Shown: in pieces, positions 22,942-33,310 of the stretch
How the letters are laid out: each line of letters starts with the position of its first letter
How positions within the stretch are numbered: the first letter of the stretch is position 1
Assembly: GCA_021234155.1 (NCBI GenBank)
Contig: JAJEKV010000014.1
Location: 6,961,563 to 7,025,562 of the forward strand
DNA: 64,000 nucleotides
Source of the DNA: Isoetes taiwanensis
Taxonomy: Eukaryota; Streptophyta; Lycopodiopsida; Isoetales; Isoetaceae
Reading direction: 5' to 3'
Program-made: the position numbers and the translations under genes
The notes under the pieces: generated by a model
The model's database searches: none
Told to the model about the DNA's origin: nothing
Seen by the model: only the letters and a program-made list of their open reading frames with translations

Positions 22942-23133
22942 GCTTCCCCGACCAGTATTTATTCTCGCGATCCTTTCGAACTTCATTTCGCCTAGCGATT
23001 TCGACGAGCGCCTTCCGCGATTCCCAGCTCCTTCGCCTCCTCCGAGCGCCTTCCACCGCGGTCGAAATCAACCCTTTTTTCGAAAGCTTCCCGCGCCGGC
23101 GATCCATGGCACCAAAAGCCCATCTCAGAGAAG

Positions 23134-23526
23134 GTTAGTTCCAACCCCCTCAGCTCAACAAGATCGCGGGCGCGATTTCTTTCGATATGTTTAATTAGAC
23201 TCTTCACCTTTTCGTAATGTAGTCATGAGAAGGTCTGGAACTCAACAGGATCGCGGCCGCGATCCTGCTGAGTGGTCGGACGGATCGCGTCTGCGATCCT
23301 GCTGAGTGCTCGGTAGCATCGCGGCCGCGATCGTGTTGAGTGGTCAACAACATCGCAGTCGCGATCTTCAAGAGAGCTCACGACCTCCGCGACCGCGATC
23401 TTCTGAATCACTCATGAGGATCGCGGCCGCGATCGTCGTAAAGTTTTGAAGATCGCGACCGCGATCCTGTTGATTTTACGGAAGAACTTGTCCATTAGGG
23501 AATACTGACCCACCTCTTACTTGCAG
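23134..23526 (+). promoter_or_regulatory. Intron 1 with an array of about eight ATCGC-N4-GCGAT palindromes
   Basis: The sites, with centres in brackets, lie near 23162 (GGGC), 23249-23264 (GGCC; the symmetry extends to 22 bp), 23282-23299 (GTCT), 23318-23331 (GGCC), 23352-23365 (AGTC), 23386-23399 (GACC), 23418-23434 (GGCC) and 23451-23466 (GACC). Arms are nearly constant while centres vary, with AACA, TGAG or TTGA in between. Spacing is irregular, about 30-85 bp. CpG density is very high compared with the surroundings. The arrangement resembles clustered binding sites for a dimeric protein. Confidence 0.8.
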
Positions 23527-25089
23527 CTACGATTTGTATCAGCGGCCCGTGACGTTGAGCCCAATAAGATCATCACACCTTCAAATGAAAGAAAGTGGTG
23601 CATTGAAATTGCACGTGCAATTCCACGCACGAAAGGCGGTATCCCGTAAAGACCTCTGCTTGTTCCTCGGGAGATCGGGCAAGAAAGCCGATGACATACA
23701 ACAGATAGGAATTGCAATCGCTATGTGGGAAGGAACAAAAACAATGTCCAAGACGCTATTATATGCGCCAGAGGACACCGCAATTTGCAGTTCATTGAGT
23801 ATGTCCTTAAATGGACAAACTATGATCCCTCATGACAAATAGCAAGTTAAACAAGCCGGCAAGAATCGGAAAGAATGTTCCGGACCGGTCGAAAGGATAC
23901 GGTACGGGCTACTGCAGTCCTATGAATCTCTCTGTCTGGAATAACGGGCAATAGGGATATATTGTCTGGCTTCTCGACATGCAGAAAAGGTTTGCAGTGC
24001 GATAAGAAACCACCTAGCATTGCACTGAAAGCTAAACGAGATGAGAAGATGCCTTCAGAATGGACACGAACCGGGTTAAGGGCTCAGCGGCGAAAAAAAC
24101 ATGTGAAGCCCAGATCTATAGCGAGGCGCCCAAGAACCCGAGCCCTCTCCGTGGAGCCCTCGCTTCCACCGCCCAACCATCTGCTATTATAGATCCCGCT
24201 CAACCTCTGGCTATTTGTGCTCCCCCTACTGTGTCTAAAGATTCTACCATCCCAAAGTTCAGAATCAACCTCCGCAAACTCAATACTTCAGATAGCGCAG
24301 AACCTTCTTCTTCCAACACCCCCTTCCGCCTCGTGTGCTTTGATCGTCCAAGAGGCTAGCATTTCCTATTGCTTCGAATCTGCCGACGGACCTCAAATTC
24401 AATCCTGAAGAAGAACGCAAATTGGCAGAACAAACTGCACAGAAGCTTGAACAATTCAAACGGTTCTACCCGCTTGGTGTGAACTGGTTTATGAAGGTTT
24501 CAATATTCGATTGCGAACCAGCTCCTGCTAACTTCACGCATCGAATGCGTTCAAACGACCACGTGCAGACTCTCGTGAAGCGTTTCAAGACGTATCCTAC
24601 GGAGGTGCTCACACCAGCCGATGTTGTCCCCTTCGACCCCATTACCAGGTGATTGTTATTGTTCATGATTTCTGGTTTGTGGCTGCCTAACTTACAAGTG
24701 CACATTATTTCAGGAAAAAGATCACATGGAGTACAGAGGCTGACTTGAAGGGCAAGAAATTTTGGATAATATCTGGTAACCACAGTATATGTGCAGCTCA
24801 ACTACTATGTTGTCTTGTTGGAGAACGGGAACAGCAGATGGAGTTTGCTAAAGCCTACGCGAGGAGAAGAACAAGAGTGCTTAATGGAAACTTGACAGAT
24901 AGAGAATATATTGAGTTGAGCATTCAGTGCAATGAAGTCATCGCTAACACTGTATATAGAGAGCCATTGTTAGAGAAGCTTCAACAGCTACGGCATCAAC
25001 ATAAAGCGTATGGTTGTCCTCCTCAAGGTCCCATTGGTACTGCCACCACCTCAGCATGGAAGGTATTTTTATTATCTTAGCTCAAAGAC

Positions 25090-25103
25090 ATCGCGGCCGC
25101 GAT
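25090..25103 (+). promoter_or_regulatory. ATCGC-GGCC-GCGAT palindrome in a later intron
   Basis: The same arms and GGCC centre as the best intron-1 sites, inside the intron between GGAAG/GTATTT and TTGTAG. Finding it in a second intron argues against chance. Confidence 0.65.
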
Positions 25104-27121
25104 TTCCACGACCATTTGTTTTGTAGGACTTCCAATGAGATAGCTACCACAACGTTGAAGGTGAAGGAGCTAAAGGACGAGAAGCAATTTATTTTTATGG
25201 AGGAGCGGGTGTTCGAAAAAGTTAATGGAAGTGGCCAAATGATGGGTCAACAAAAAAGATCCTGATGGACGAGCATGTAGATTTTCCTGATAAGCCCTCG
25301 AAGGACTTCTTCAACAAAACCTGGTTAAGATACCTTCGAGGCATGTCTAATGCAGAGGTTTCTCAGCTTCTCGATGAGATTTTGGAAGGAAAGACATACA
25401 TTAAGGTGCAAAGCGGATATCATGGCAGGTTTAATTGCCAGCAGCGCGCCATTGATATTAGAAGCCTGAGCTTCATGCGGAAAGAGATTTTGTCATACGC
25501 GTCCACGCTCGTAAGGAATACACTTTTGGGAAGAGTTGGTTTCTGAATTTCCTAAACTTTCCAGACAAATGGATTCGGGATATATCCGATTCGGATACTG
25601 AGCGTGAAAAGCCACTTATAATAAGGAACATGTTGTGGGTAATTTGCCCGTTGCATTTCTAGAACCCATTAGATCGATTTTGAAACCTGAAGAGGCTATC
25701 AAGATCAAGGAGAAGAAAAATGTTGTACATGCTGTAACAAAGGAAGGGATTCCTACCTCCACTCCAGTATCTGAGAACGCAACTATGGTGTTCATAGACA
25801 TTAGAGGATTGTCTGCATTATGGACGTGCAAAAAATACATGGAACTCTTCACACGAATATCCAGCATGACAACTGCTAACATTTATCACCTTGTGATTCT
25901 GATGCGGTCTGTGAACTTGCCAGATTGCTTGTACAGCCAGAAACAGATTCAAGGCAGGTCCCATATCTCTGTAGGCACATATGACGAGCCAGGATGGGTG
26001 AACAAGAAAAGGGTGAAGGAATATTAGTATTACATCACCCATATGTGCATTAACGTGTTTACCTCGTGGTCAACGCGATAATGCCAGAGCTGGAGCTTCG
26101 TTTGACACAGGTGAGCACTGCACCAAAGAACACGCCCTTGCCACCAATGCCTGTCAGTGGTGACGAAGATACTGATGAGAAAATGAAGAAAAAATGGCAG
26201 ACTTATTTCACGGGTAAACCCAGGTACAAGTTTGTCGGAATGGAAGGTGACCACGTCTTTGGGCGTGCCGGTTGAAAAACATCATATGCTTACTACCTAG
26301 TTGACAAGCTTGTGCCCAAGGATGGTTGTGTTCTTGATTTCTTCTCGGTGATCGCTTCCCGTGTCGCCTTAATGCGGGAAAGAAAAGTATTGCTTTTGAA
26401 AGCCGGGTAAAGTATGCCGATTCGAGGGCTTTCTGGATAAGCTCGAAAAAAACTTGTGGGCGGTATACTGGGGAGACAGTTGAAGAGGATAAGGCAGAGC
26501 CTGTAAATGATCCTAACGCGATCAATTTGAACATTACCCAGAGAACAGATATATCTAACATTGATACAATCTTGGATCAAATGGATGAGAAAAGCTATGA
26601 GGAAAGAATGCAGGAAACGAAAAGACTTCTGGAGGCTACTGAAAAAGGTATTATTGCGCTAGAGCCCGTGTTTCAAAAATTGGGGGCTTTAAACAAAAAA
26701 TTTGATGCCTACATGCCTTTCTTGACAAAGGGTCGAAGTTTCAATATTTAGGCATGGTCGTGGACCCTGCGGTTCAAGAGGGTGAGCCATCAGGTACACA
26801 AGAGCATGAGGTTCCACCGACGAAAAAAACCAAACTCTTCCATGCACCCGATATCGCTGCTTATTTGGCGCGTAGTGGCGATCTGTCGAAGGGCACGACA
26901 TCGATACTTGGACTGAAGGACCGGATCCACATGTCCAAGTCCTTGCACAGGCCATGTCTGTAGAAATCCCAGATGTAACAGGCTACACTGAGATGGACAC
27001 AGCAGATCTTCTACAAAGGGGCCAGGAACATATAGATAGGATAGCTGCTGAGATAGGTGTTGTACACGAAGTCGAGATCGGAAACCCAGATGGACTAATT
27101 TCTGCCCCTATGGCAAAGTAA

Positions 27122-27640
27122 TGTACATTGAAATGTTTGAGGAATATAAATTACAATGCTTTGAAGTCTCCATATCTTTGAGTTTTCTTACTATTTAAGT
27201 TTTGTTTCTTGTCTAAACTTTCCTTGACACGAAATTTGCTAGCACTTTCTTATAATTATTGGCAGAATGTGGGTACCTTAACAGCTCAAAATGTCCATAC
27301 ACATCCTCATTATCAATTTCATTCCTTTTTATACATGTGTAGAGCTTAAGGGACTTGTGATATTACATCCATGGGTCAGCTAGGCAGCTTCAAATCTTCG
27401 CCGTGGCGATCCTGCTGAGTATTTTCACTCTTTCTTGTGGACCGCTCTTACTCACAAAGGAGCTTGGGATAGCCTTATATATGTCAAAGTCGGATACATC
27501 GCTGGTTGTGACCAATAAACAGCGGAAAAAACGTCAACTTTTACTCTGCTGCAACCATTCACGGTGTTTTATAGACAATCAAGAACCTATTTCATGCTAA
27601 ACGAGAATTCCGAAATTCTCTAATTAATTAAATCGTGCTT
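27122..27640. other. 3' flank of the ParB/methyltransferase-like gene
   Basis: AT-rich, with no ORF of note. At 27397-27410 TTCGC-CGTG-GCGAT is followed by CCTGCTGAGT. That phrase also follows two of the intron-1 palindromes, so the site belongs to the same repeat family. Confidence 0.45.
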
Positions 27641-28650
27641 TCTACTAGTAGTCCACTGCTGGGGGAAGCGTTCTTGCAATGTCTTATTGAATAGTGTCGT
27701 GAGGACAGGCACCATTGGGGGCCCATCCCATTTATGAAGTTCTGCCTGCATGCCATCCAGATCTACTGCCTTCCCATTAGCGAGGCATTGTAGGCCCATT
27801 ATGACATCCCCCTCTGTAATGACCAGTGCTAGGCCCATCTGCGAAGGTACTACTGCCCGACCTCCCAGTGGATCATAAAGCTGCTGTAAGTATTGCACCC
27901 ATTGCTCCGAGTGTGTAGGCTTGCTCAATACCCTTCTCGGAATGTCCCGGGTGACGATCCGAGAGACCAACATCCGCTTTGGTGCTCTGCGAGGTATCTG
28001 GCTTTCTTGGTCTTGAGGAAAGAGCGGCCAGTATTGACTGATGGCCTGTGGGCAGATGGTGGGGTCAATGACTTGTTGATGCCAGCGTTTCATCTCCCTA
28101 CATTCGTCATCAAACCAGGGTTGCAGGGGAAGATGGTAGCTTCTTGCAATGTCTTATTGAATAGTGTCGTGCGGACAGGCACCATTGGGGGCCCATCCCA
28201 TTTGTGAAGTTCTGCCTGCATGCCATCCAGATCTACTGCCTTCCAATTGGCAAGGCGTTGTAGGCCCATTATGACATCCCCCTCTGTAATGACCAGTGCT
28301 AGGCCCATCTGCGAAGGTACTACTGCCCGACCTCCCAGTGGATCATAAAGCTGCTGTAAGTATTGTACCCATTGCTCCGAGTGTGTAGGCTTGCTCAATA
28401 CCCTTCTCCAGAATGTCCTAGGGTGACGATCCAGGAGACCGAACATCTGTTGCTGCTCTGCGAGGTATTTGGCTTTCTTGGTCTTGAGGAAAGAGCGGCC
28501 AGTATTGGCTGATGGCCTGTGGGCGGATGGTGGGGTCAAAGACTTGTTGATGCCAGCGTTTCATCTCCCTACATTCGTCATCAAACCAGGGTTGTAGGGG
28601 AAGATGGTAGCTCCTGAGGGCCTCTGTGAGCGGCCTCTCCCGAAGCATCT
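27641..28650 (-). mobile_element. LINE fragment (linker before reverse transcriptase), tandemly duplicated
   Basis: The minus strand encodes a region found between endonuclease and reverse transcriptase in LINE ORF2: LPLQPWFDDECREMKRWHQQ, then WVQYLQQLYDPLGG, then GKAVDLDGMQAELHKWDGPP and LFNKTLQERFPQQW. A unit of about 470 bp occurs twice in tandem, starting TTCTTGCAATG at 27671 and 28141, with few differences. The second junction joins LFNKTLQE to the start of the upstream motif, so this is a local DNA duplication rather than two insertions. No tail is present. Confidence 0.75.
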
Positions 28651-29843
28651 ATAACCGAGAGACAAATAATACTTAATATGTATCTTCATTTGAAAATGAC
28701 ATTACTTTCATGTTCTTTGTTAGATATACAAGTTTCAAGAGATCATGGAATGTAAAAAATAAGAGTAGTTCAAGGTGCAACTATGTTAAAACCTTGAGGA
28801 ATTTGACCTAGCCTTTGAATATGGTGGTATTCGTATTAACTTTACAATCCAACTCTCAACGTTTAAAATTTCATAACTGTTACATGTATATATTCCTTAA
28901 AGTGTACAGTATTTGAGGGACCCATATGAATGATCAACCCAAAAGGGTCTCCCACACAACTCTAGTGTTAGATCTGGAAAATGCCATATGAATCTAGGCT
29001 AAGCCATATCGGCCCCATTGAATGTTAGTCACACGCTATGCTTTGGGCCGTCACAGTGCAACTAGACAAGGATTGCCATGGATCAATCTGAGGGCCCGAA
29101 GCGTAGTGTGAAAGATAATGCCTGACCATTTAAAGTAGAATAAGTAAGAGCGCTATGTTTTTAAAAATTCTTTAATAACCTTTCAAGTCCTGCTAGGGAC
29201 CCATTAGAAGATTAGGATGTCGCCAATATGGTGTGAGATAGAAACTACTGTTTATATGTCTCTAATGCTAAACAACGTCAAAGCCCGTATAGAGAGAATG
29301 TATAGAGGCACTAAACTCGACATGCTAGATCTAATAGATCTCTTAGAATTCTTCCATAGATTATGAGGATCTGCTTGTAGAAGTAATTACTTGATTGTAG
29401 GCATAATCCCATGGCTTGCCTCGAACTGTGCCTGAGCTCTCTAGTGTGTATTGAGTTAGTCTAATTTTAAGCAATATGTACCTAGCTTTAATTTCATTTA
29501 TGAAAAGCCTAGATATGCATCGGCCCACACGCAAAGGAAAAAAAAAATATTCTCAATATACACGGTCGTAATACGCAACGTATAAAAGAATGTCATAGGC
29601 TACGTAATAAGATTTGTAAGCAGTATATTCACAATAATTATTTATTTTTAATTAATTCTTGGACTCCATCTTAAATTGTGTCGGCTAAGAAGAAGAAGCG
29701 ATTTTTAGTTTTTAGGTCATAAGAAAGGCCATTGGTGCAAGGGAAAATAAAGGAGGCACGACTGCACCATGTTACTAATCTAGTTGTAATTTTGTTGGAA
29801 GGGAAAAATCCAAAAATACGTGCCTGCATTTAGCAAGACGTGA
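28651..29843. other. Intergenic region upstream of the bHLH gene
   Basis: AT-rich with no ORF or transposon motif recognised. The promoter and 5' UTR of the bHLH gene must lie in its last part. I see no clear TATA box at a convincing distance; a TGCACCATG at 29763 is followed by in-frame stops. Confidence 0.5.
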
Positions 29844-30531
29844 ATGGAGTCAATATGGGAAGATGCAGAGCTGGAATTAACGTTACCATCCTGCTCGATA
29901 TGGGAATGTTGGCAGCAAGAAGACGATAGTTTCGAGCTACCGGAGTTATACAGTTTGGGAAACTATGACGAAGAATTTGAATCAAAACCGGCTTGCATAC
30001 TACCTAAATCTGCCCTCCCGACCTCTTCAAATCAGACTCCAGGTCTCAGCTCTTCTTCAGGCGTGGAACAAAAGAGCCCGCCCAAAAAACGGCAGCCAGA
30101 TTGGGCGGAGCAGCGGGTCTTCTCCAAACGAGCTTGCCTTGTACGTATCACACAGCAGAAGCGAATTTATAAGACCACTCAGAAATAGAGTTGCTTTCTC
30201 ATTTCTTAACGCAGGAAGGATCCCACGGCCATGCCCAAGTCCGTCCCAAAACGCCTGCTCTCAATACGGATGGAACAGCCCGTGCCAAACGTGGCTCTGC
30301 CACTGATCCTCAAAGCGTTTATGCAAGAGTACGTTCTTCTTCACTTCATAAATGTTGGGTTGCATGCATCTTTTGCCAAATTCTTCTTAAACTGTAAGAG
30401 TTTTCTTGCAGCAGCGAAGAGAGAGAATAAATTCAAGGCTCAAAACCCTTCAAAACTTGGTGCCCAATGGATCAAAGGTAATGCCTTCTATCTCCCATTC
30501 ATGTATGCCTTCTCCAAGTGACACTTTGGGA

Positions 30532-30601
<70 letters not shown>

Positions 30602-31419
30602 GAACCACAGCAGCCTTCCATCATAGTTAACTCCTTGTGGGTGTTGATTCTTAGAAAAATAACCACATTTAATTAGGTTTGCCAACATTGATTATAACAC
30701 TTAAGAACACCACATGTTATATGAATGTCAGATACTACAAACATGCCCGAAGGGTACAAATCTTCATAGGAGATGCGTGCTATAAGCAACCAAGAAACCT
30801 TCCTTAAATCTCTATCAATGGATATGCTACTAGTAACAGAGTCCTGGTTCATGAATTTTGGAAAGAAGAGCATATTAAAAGAATCGAGACTTTCACATAT
30901 AAAGTAGAATTATTTGTCTATCCTTTTACTACCAAATAAAGAATCTACTATGTGTGCACCAATTCCTATCAAAAACTTCAATAAATAGATAGATAGATAG
31001 ATAGACAGACAGATAGATATTATTTTTTACCTCATGCCATCACTATATAGATAGATAGCATTCTTTATGTCATGCCACATGGCAGAATTAGGGATATATG
31101 ACATGCCACATGGTAGAATCAAGGATATATGACGGTCCCCTAAATGTCCCAAATCAGGCATATATGACATGCAGAATCAAAGATATATGACGGTCCCTAA
31201 TTATCCCAAGAGAGACTTGAACACAAAAGGAGGGTGAATACCACAAACATTTTATGAGCTAAACTTAGCTAATTTGCCAATTGAGGTCCAGTAGTGTAGC
31301 TTATTATGTAATAAGGCTAAAAGATGGCTGCAGGCACACATCTTCTAGCATAATGCTTGAGCGAAGAGTGAACGTCCACTTCTTATACTCTTGAGATGGA
31401 TCTCGTAATATATGTAAAT

Positions 31420-31457
<38 letters not shown>

Positions 31458-31946
31458 CTGCAAGTTACTCCTAGTTTAGAATGGAATATCTAGTCTACTC
31501 TCACTCTTCCATGCTTTATTAGTTGGCCATGTTATGATTGGTGCTTCGACCTTGAAATCTTCTATTTCTTTCTAAATAATATATTGCATTTGCTCAACAT
31601 CTTTATCTCAGAACACGTCCCATAAAATGCATAAGTACAAAGAATTGCCAGAACATGGTTTAGATCCAAGAAAGAAAATAACTAATTTTTGTTATCCTTC
31701 TCTTTAAATTTGTCTTATCTGAATGTCATTATTTATATAGGTGGATATTGTGTCCATGCTAGATGAAGCTATCAAGTATGTAAAATTTCTAGAGCTACAA
31801 ATTAAGGTACAACAAAAATATAATAAATGCCATAAAGTGTAAGTTCTCAATCCTTTTTTTTGTTTTTGCTATAACAGTTTTTGAAGTCTGACGAATATTG
31901 GATGTTCACACCAATTACATATCACGAGTTTCAAATGCCACTATGA
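29844..31946 (+). CDS. RSL-type (class VIII) bHLH transcription factor, 5 exons, 203 aa
   Basis: Exons are 29844-30140, 30215-30328, 30412-30477, 31741-31806 and 31878-31946; every junction is GT-AG and in frame. The N-terminal 99 residues are acidic and Ser-rich. Exon 2 holds the family signature KRGSATDPQSVYAR. Exon 3 completes the basic region and helix 1 (QRRERINSRL, then LQNLVPNGSK). Exon 4 is loop and helix 2 (VDIVSMLDEAIKYVKFLELQ), and exon 5 has the conserved tail SDEYWMFTPITYHE. The His/Glu-Arg type basic region binds E-boxes as a dimer in the nucleus. Family members (RHD6-LIKE) drive root-hair and rhizoid outgrowth in land plants. The exon 3 acceptor is a tandem CAGCAG; using the first restores the usual YAR-x-RRER spacing. 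Intron 3 (1263 bp) hosts a microsatellite and a SINE. The product is shorter than most RSL proteins. Confidence 0.88.
30532..30602 (+). repeat. (ATCT)n microsatellite in bHLH intron 3
   Basis: About 17 perfect ATCT units follow GGGAT, only 55 bases after the exon 3 donor. It may be the remnant of a SINE tail, but no SINE body adjoins it. Confidence 0.9.
30983..31225 (-). mobile_element. Rearranged tRNA-derived SINE in bHLH intron 3
   Basis: On the minus strand a B-box-like TGTGTTCAAGTCTCTC near 31212-31227 is followed by a body. GACCGTCATATATC-TTGATTC occurs twice, and two SINE 3' ends (CATGACATAAAGAATGC-TATC and GGCATGAGGTAAAAAATA-TATC units) lie in a row. This fits one SINE inserted into, or duplicated onto, another. 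It is related to the copy at 21337-21505 (shared ATGTGGCATGACxTAAA end and GGTCC-TCATAT core). Confidence 0.55.
31408..31452 (+). repeat. Poly(A) tract in bHLH intron 3
   Basis: About 30 A residues after TATTTA, in the orientation of a plus-strand retroposed tail. No element body could be recognised upstream. Confidence 0.6.
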
Positions 31947-32150
31947 TTAGACCTTGCCATACATAGTTAGTTGCATTAAGAGAACAACATAAAGCTCAAG
32001 TAAAGTGTTGAAGTTACTCGAAGGCGCTTTATTATATATGAGTTTCAAATGCCACTATAGTTAGACCTTGCCATATATAACTAGTTGCAGGAGAATAGCA
32101 CAAAGCCCAAGTAAAGTGTTGAAGCTGCTTAAGATGCTTCGTTATGCATT
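31926..32150 (+). repeat. 114-bp tandem duplication across the bHLH stop codon
   Basis: The stretch from GAGTTTCAAATGCCACTATGATTAG at the end of exon 5 is repeated at 32040 as GAGTTTCAAATGCCACTATAGTTAG. It is followed by matching CCTTGCCATA-ATA and CCAAGTAAAGTGTTGAAG blocks. The first copy keeps the TGA stop; the second lies in the 3' UTR. The copies differ by roughly 15%. Confidence 0.8.
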
Positions 32151-32660
32151 TTTTTCTATATACTACTATCATATTTATATGATTTATCATTCAAGAAATG
32201 ATGGTGTAAGAAATTGAGCGAAAGCTTTCTATATATAAGCAGAAAAGATAGAATCTCGTAAAATTATTTGTGGCTCTAAAGTTTAGGTAATGTTACAATA
32301 TTCAATACTTTTTATTCACCCCCAAAAAAAAAAAAAACACAAAAAGAAAAAGAAAACACAAACAAAATATTGTGCTGATCATGAAAATACATAAATTTGA
32401 TGTAAAGATAAATATAACTCATTATGGTAAGCATGTTTTTCTAGAGTTAATGCATTGGCGAGTCAAGAATAAAGCAAATCTTTCAAGGAAATATGAAATA
32501 ATAAGTAATTAGAAATCTATTAAAATGCCACAGTGGAAAATGAAGGTGTCAAATCTTCTCCCATTTTCAAGTTTAGTCATATCTCCTAGTTGCTTCATGC
32601 TTTCACATTCTTTATCATTGATATATAGTTTTAGAACGCATCTGTCTCCGCAGAATCAGA
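32151..32660. other. AT-rich 3' flank of the bHLH gene
   Basis: No gene recognised. There is an A-rich stretch with repeated AAAAACACAAA motifs near 32325-32365. Confidence 0.45.
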
Positions 32661-32960
32661 TTAGGGTACATCTCAATGCTGTTCCGGAGGGTATATTTGA
32701 GTGCACATGTCCATGATCTCTTGAAGATATAATCCCAGTAAGTCCACGAGGGCATGTCTAACATCACATGTAGCAGTTGGTTAAGCAAGACTAACTCAAT
32801 ATAGCGTGCCCGAATCGTCGGACAATTCTGAGGGCATGGCATTCATCCTCAATGGCTCCTTGTTGGCAATACTGAGAGAGCATGTCCTCCTGTGCATTCC
32901 ACATACATCTATTTGTCTCAATGCAGAGGTGATGCACAACTAGTCTATAGTAGATTTGCT
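32661..32960 (-). mobile_element. LINE fragment, zinc-knuckle region, no tail
   Basis: This matches the 3' part of the LINE copy at 15.4-15.7 kb (CAATGCTGT-CCGGAGG, ATCCCA-AA-CC, GGCATG-CATTCATCCTCAATG) in minus orientation. The terminal CGTGGACG motif is missing, so both ends are truncated. Confidence 0.65.
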
Positions 32961-33164
32961 TTCAACACAAAAGACACATTGTTGCTACCTTAGAAAGCAT
33001 GAGGAATAGAGCAGCACAAATAGAAAAGCTAAGGCCTCTAGGAAATGACTAATAAGCTCCACCCAAAAGCATTAGTGAACAACAATTTGAGTGTTAACTA
33101 ACTTTGTGAAAAACATAAAGCTTGAACTACTCACCGAGACTTAAATATTATTCTTTGAAGAAGA

Positions 33165-33310
33165 ATAGAATAGAATAGAATAGATTTTTTAACGTCCACG
33201 GAGACCAATAGGTCATGGGACCCATACAATGGGCTACAATCATTACTACTAGGATTAAAAAACCCCTGCCTCGAAAGGTTTTCAAGGGAAGAAAAAGTGC
33301 AGCAACAAAC
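33165..33310 (-). mobile_element. LINE 3' terminus with TTCTA tail
   Basis: On the minus strand: AAACCCC/GGGTTTT-type block, GGGTCCCATGACC, CCGTGGACGTTAAAA and a short TTCTA repeat. It is only about 145 bp, a strongly 5'-truncated insertion separate from the fragment at 32661-32960. Confidence 0.7.

Larger units (their letters stand above)
23106..27121 (+). pseudogene. ParB-like / beta-class DNA methyltransferase-like fusion gene, copy 2
   Basis: A spliced plant gene, now decayed. A CCATGG at 23106 and a donor AAG/GTTAGT open it, though the frame of exon 1 is unresolved. After an intron ending at 23526 a segment reads DVEPNKIITPSNERKW. A low-complexity Pro/Ser region follows to about 24400. 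The ParB-like domain (24422-25060) has THRMRSNDHVQTLVKRF and, after an intron at 24651-24714, FWIISGNHSICAAQ, the counterpart of ParB's G-x-x-R-x-x-A box. An intron at about 25060-25125 contains a palindrome. Next come a middle region (FLNFPDKWIRDISDSD), the IQGRSHISVGTYDE block and a methyltransferase C-terminus (VDKLVPKDGCVLDFF). A coiled, charged tail ends ...DRIAAEIGV at 27121. Prokaryotic and phage ParB-methyltransferase fusions exist; beta-class enzymes place motif I at the C-terminal side, as here. The catalytic PP(Y/W) motif was not found. Several breaks interrupt coding. Alternatives are a repeated host family or a transposon gene. Confidence 0.6.

Noticed and set aside
23160-23470. 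The palindrome cluster as a CRISPR array
   Set aside because: Repeats are short palindromes with varying centres, spacing is irregular, there is no leader or cas gene, and the DNA is eukaryotic.
30530-30610. Reading frames through the ATCT repeat (IYLS repeats)
   Set aside because: They are translation of a microsatellite within an intron.
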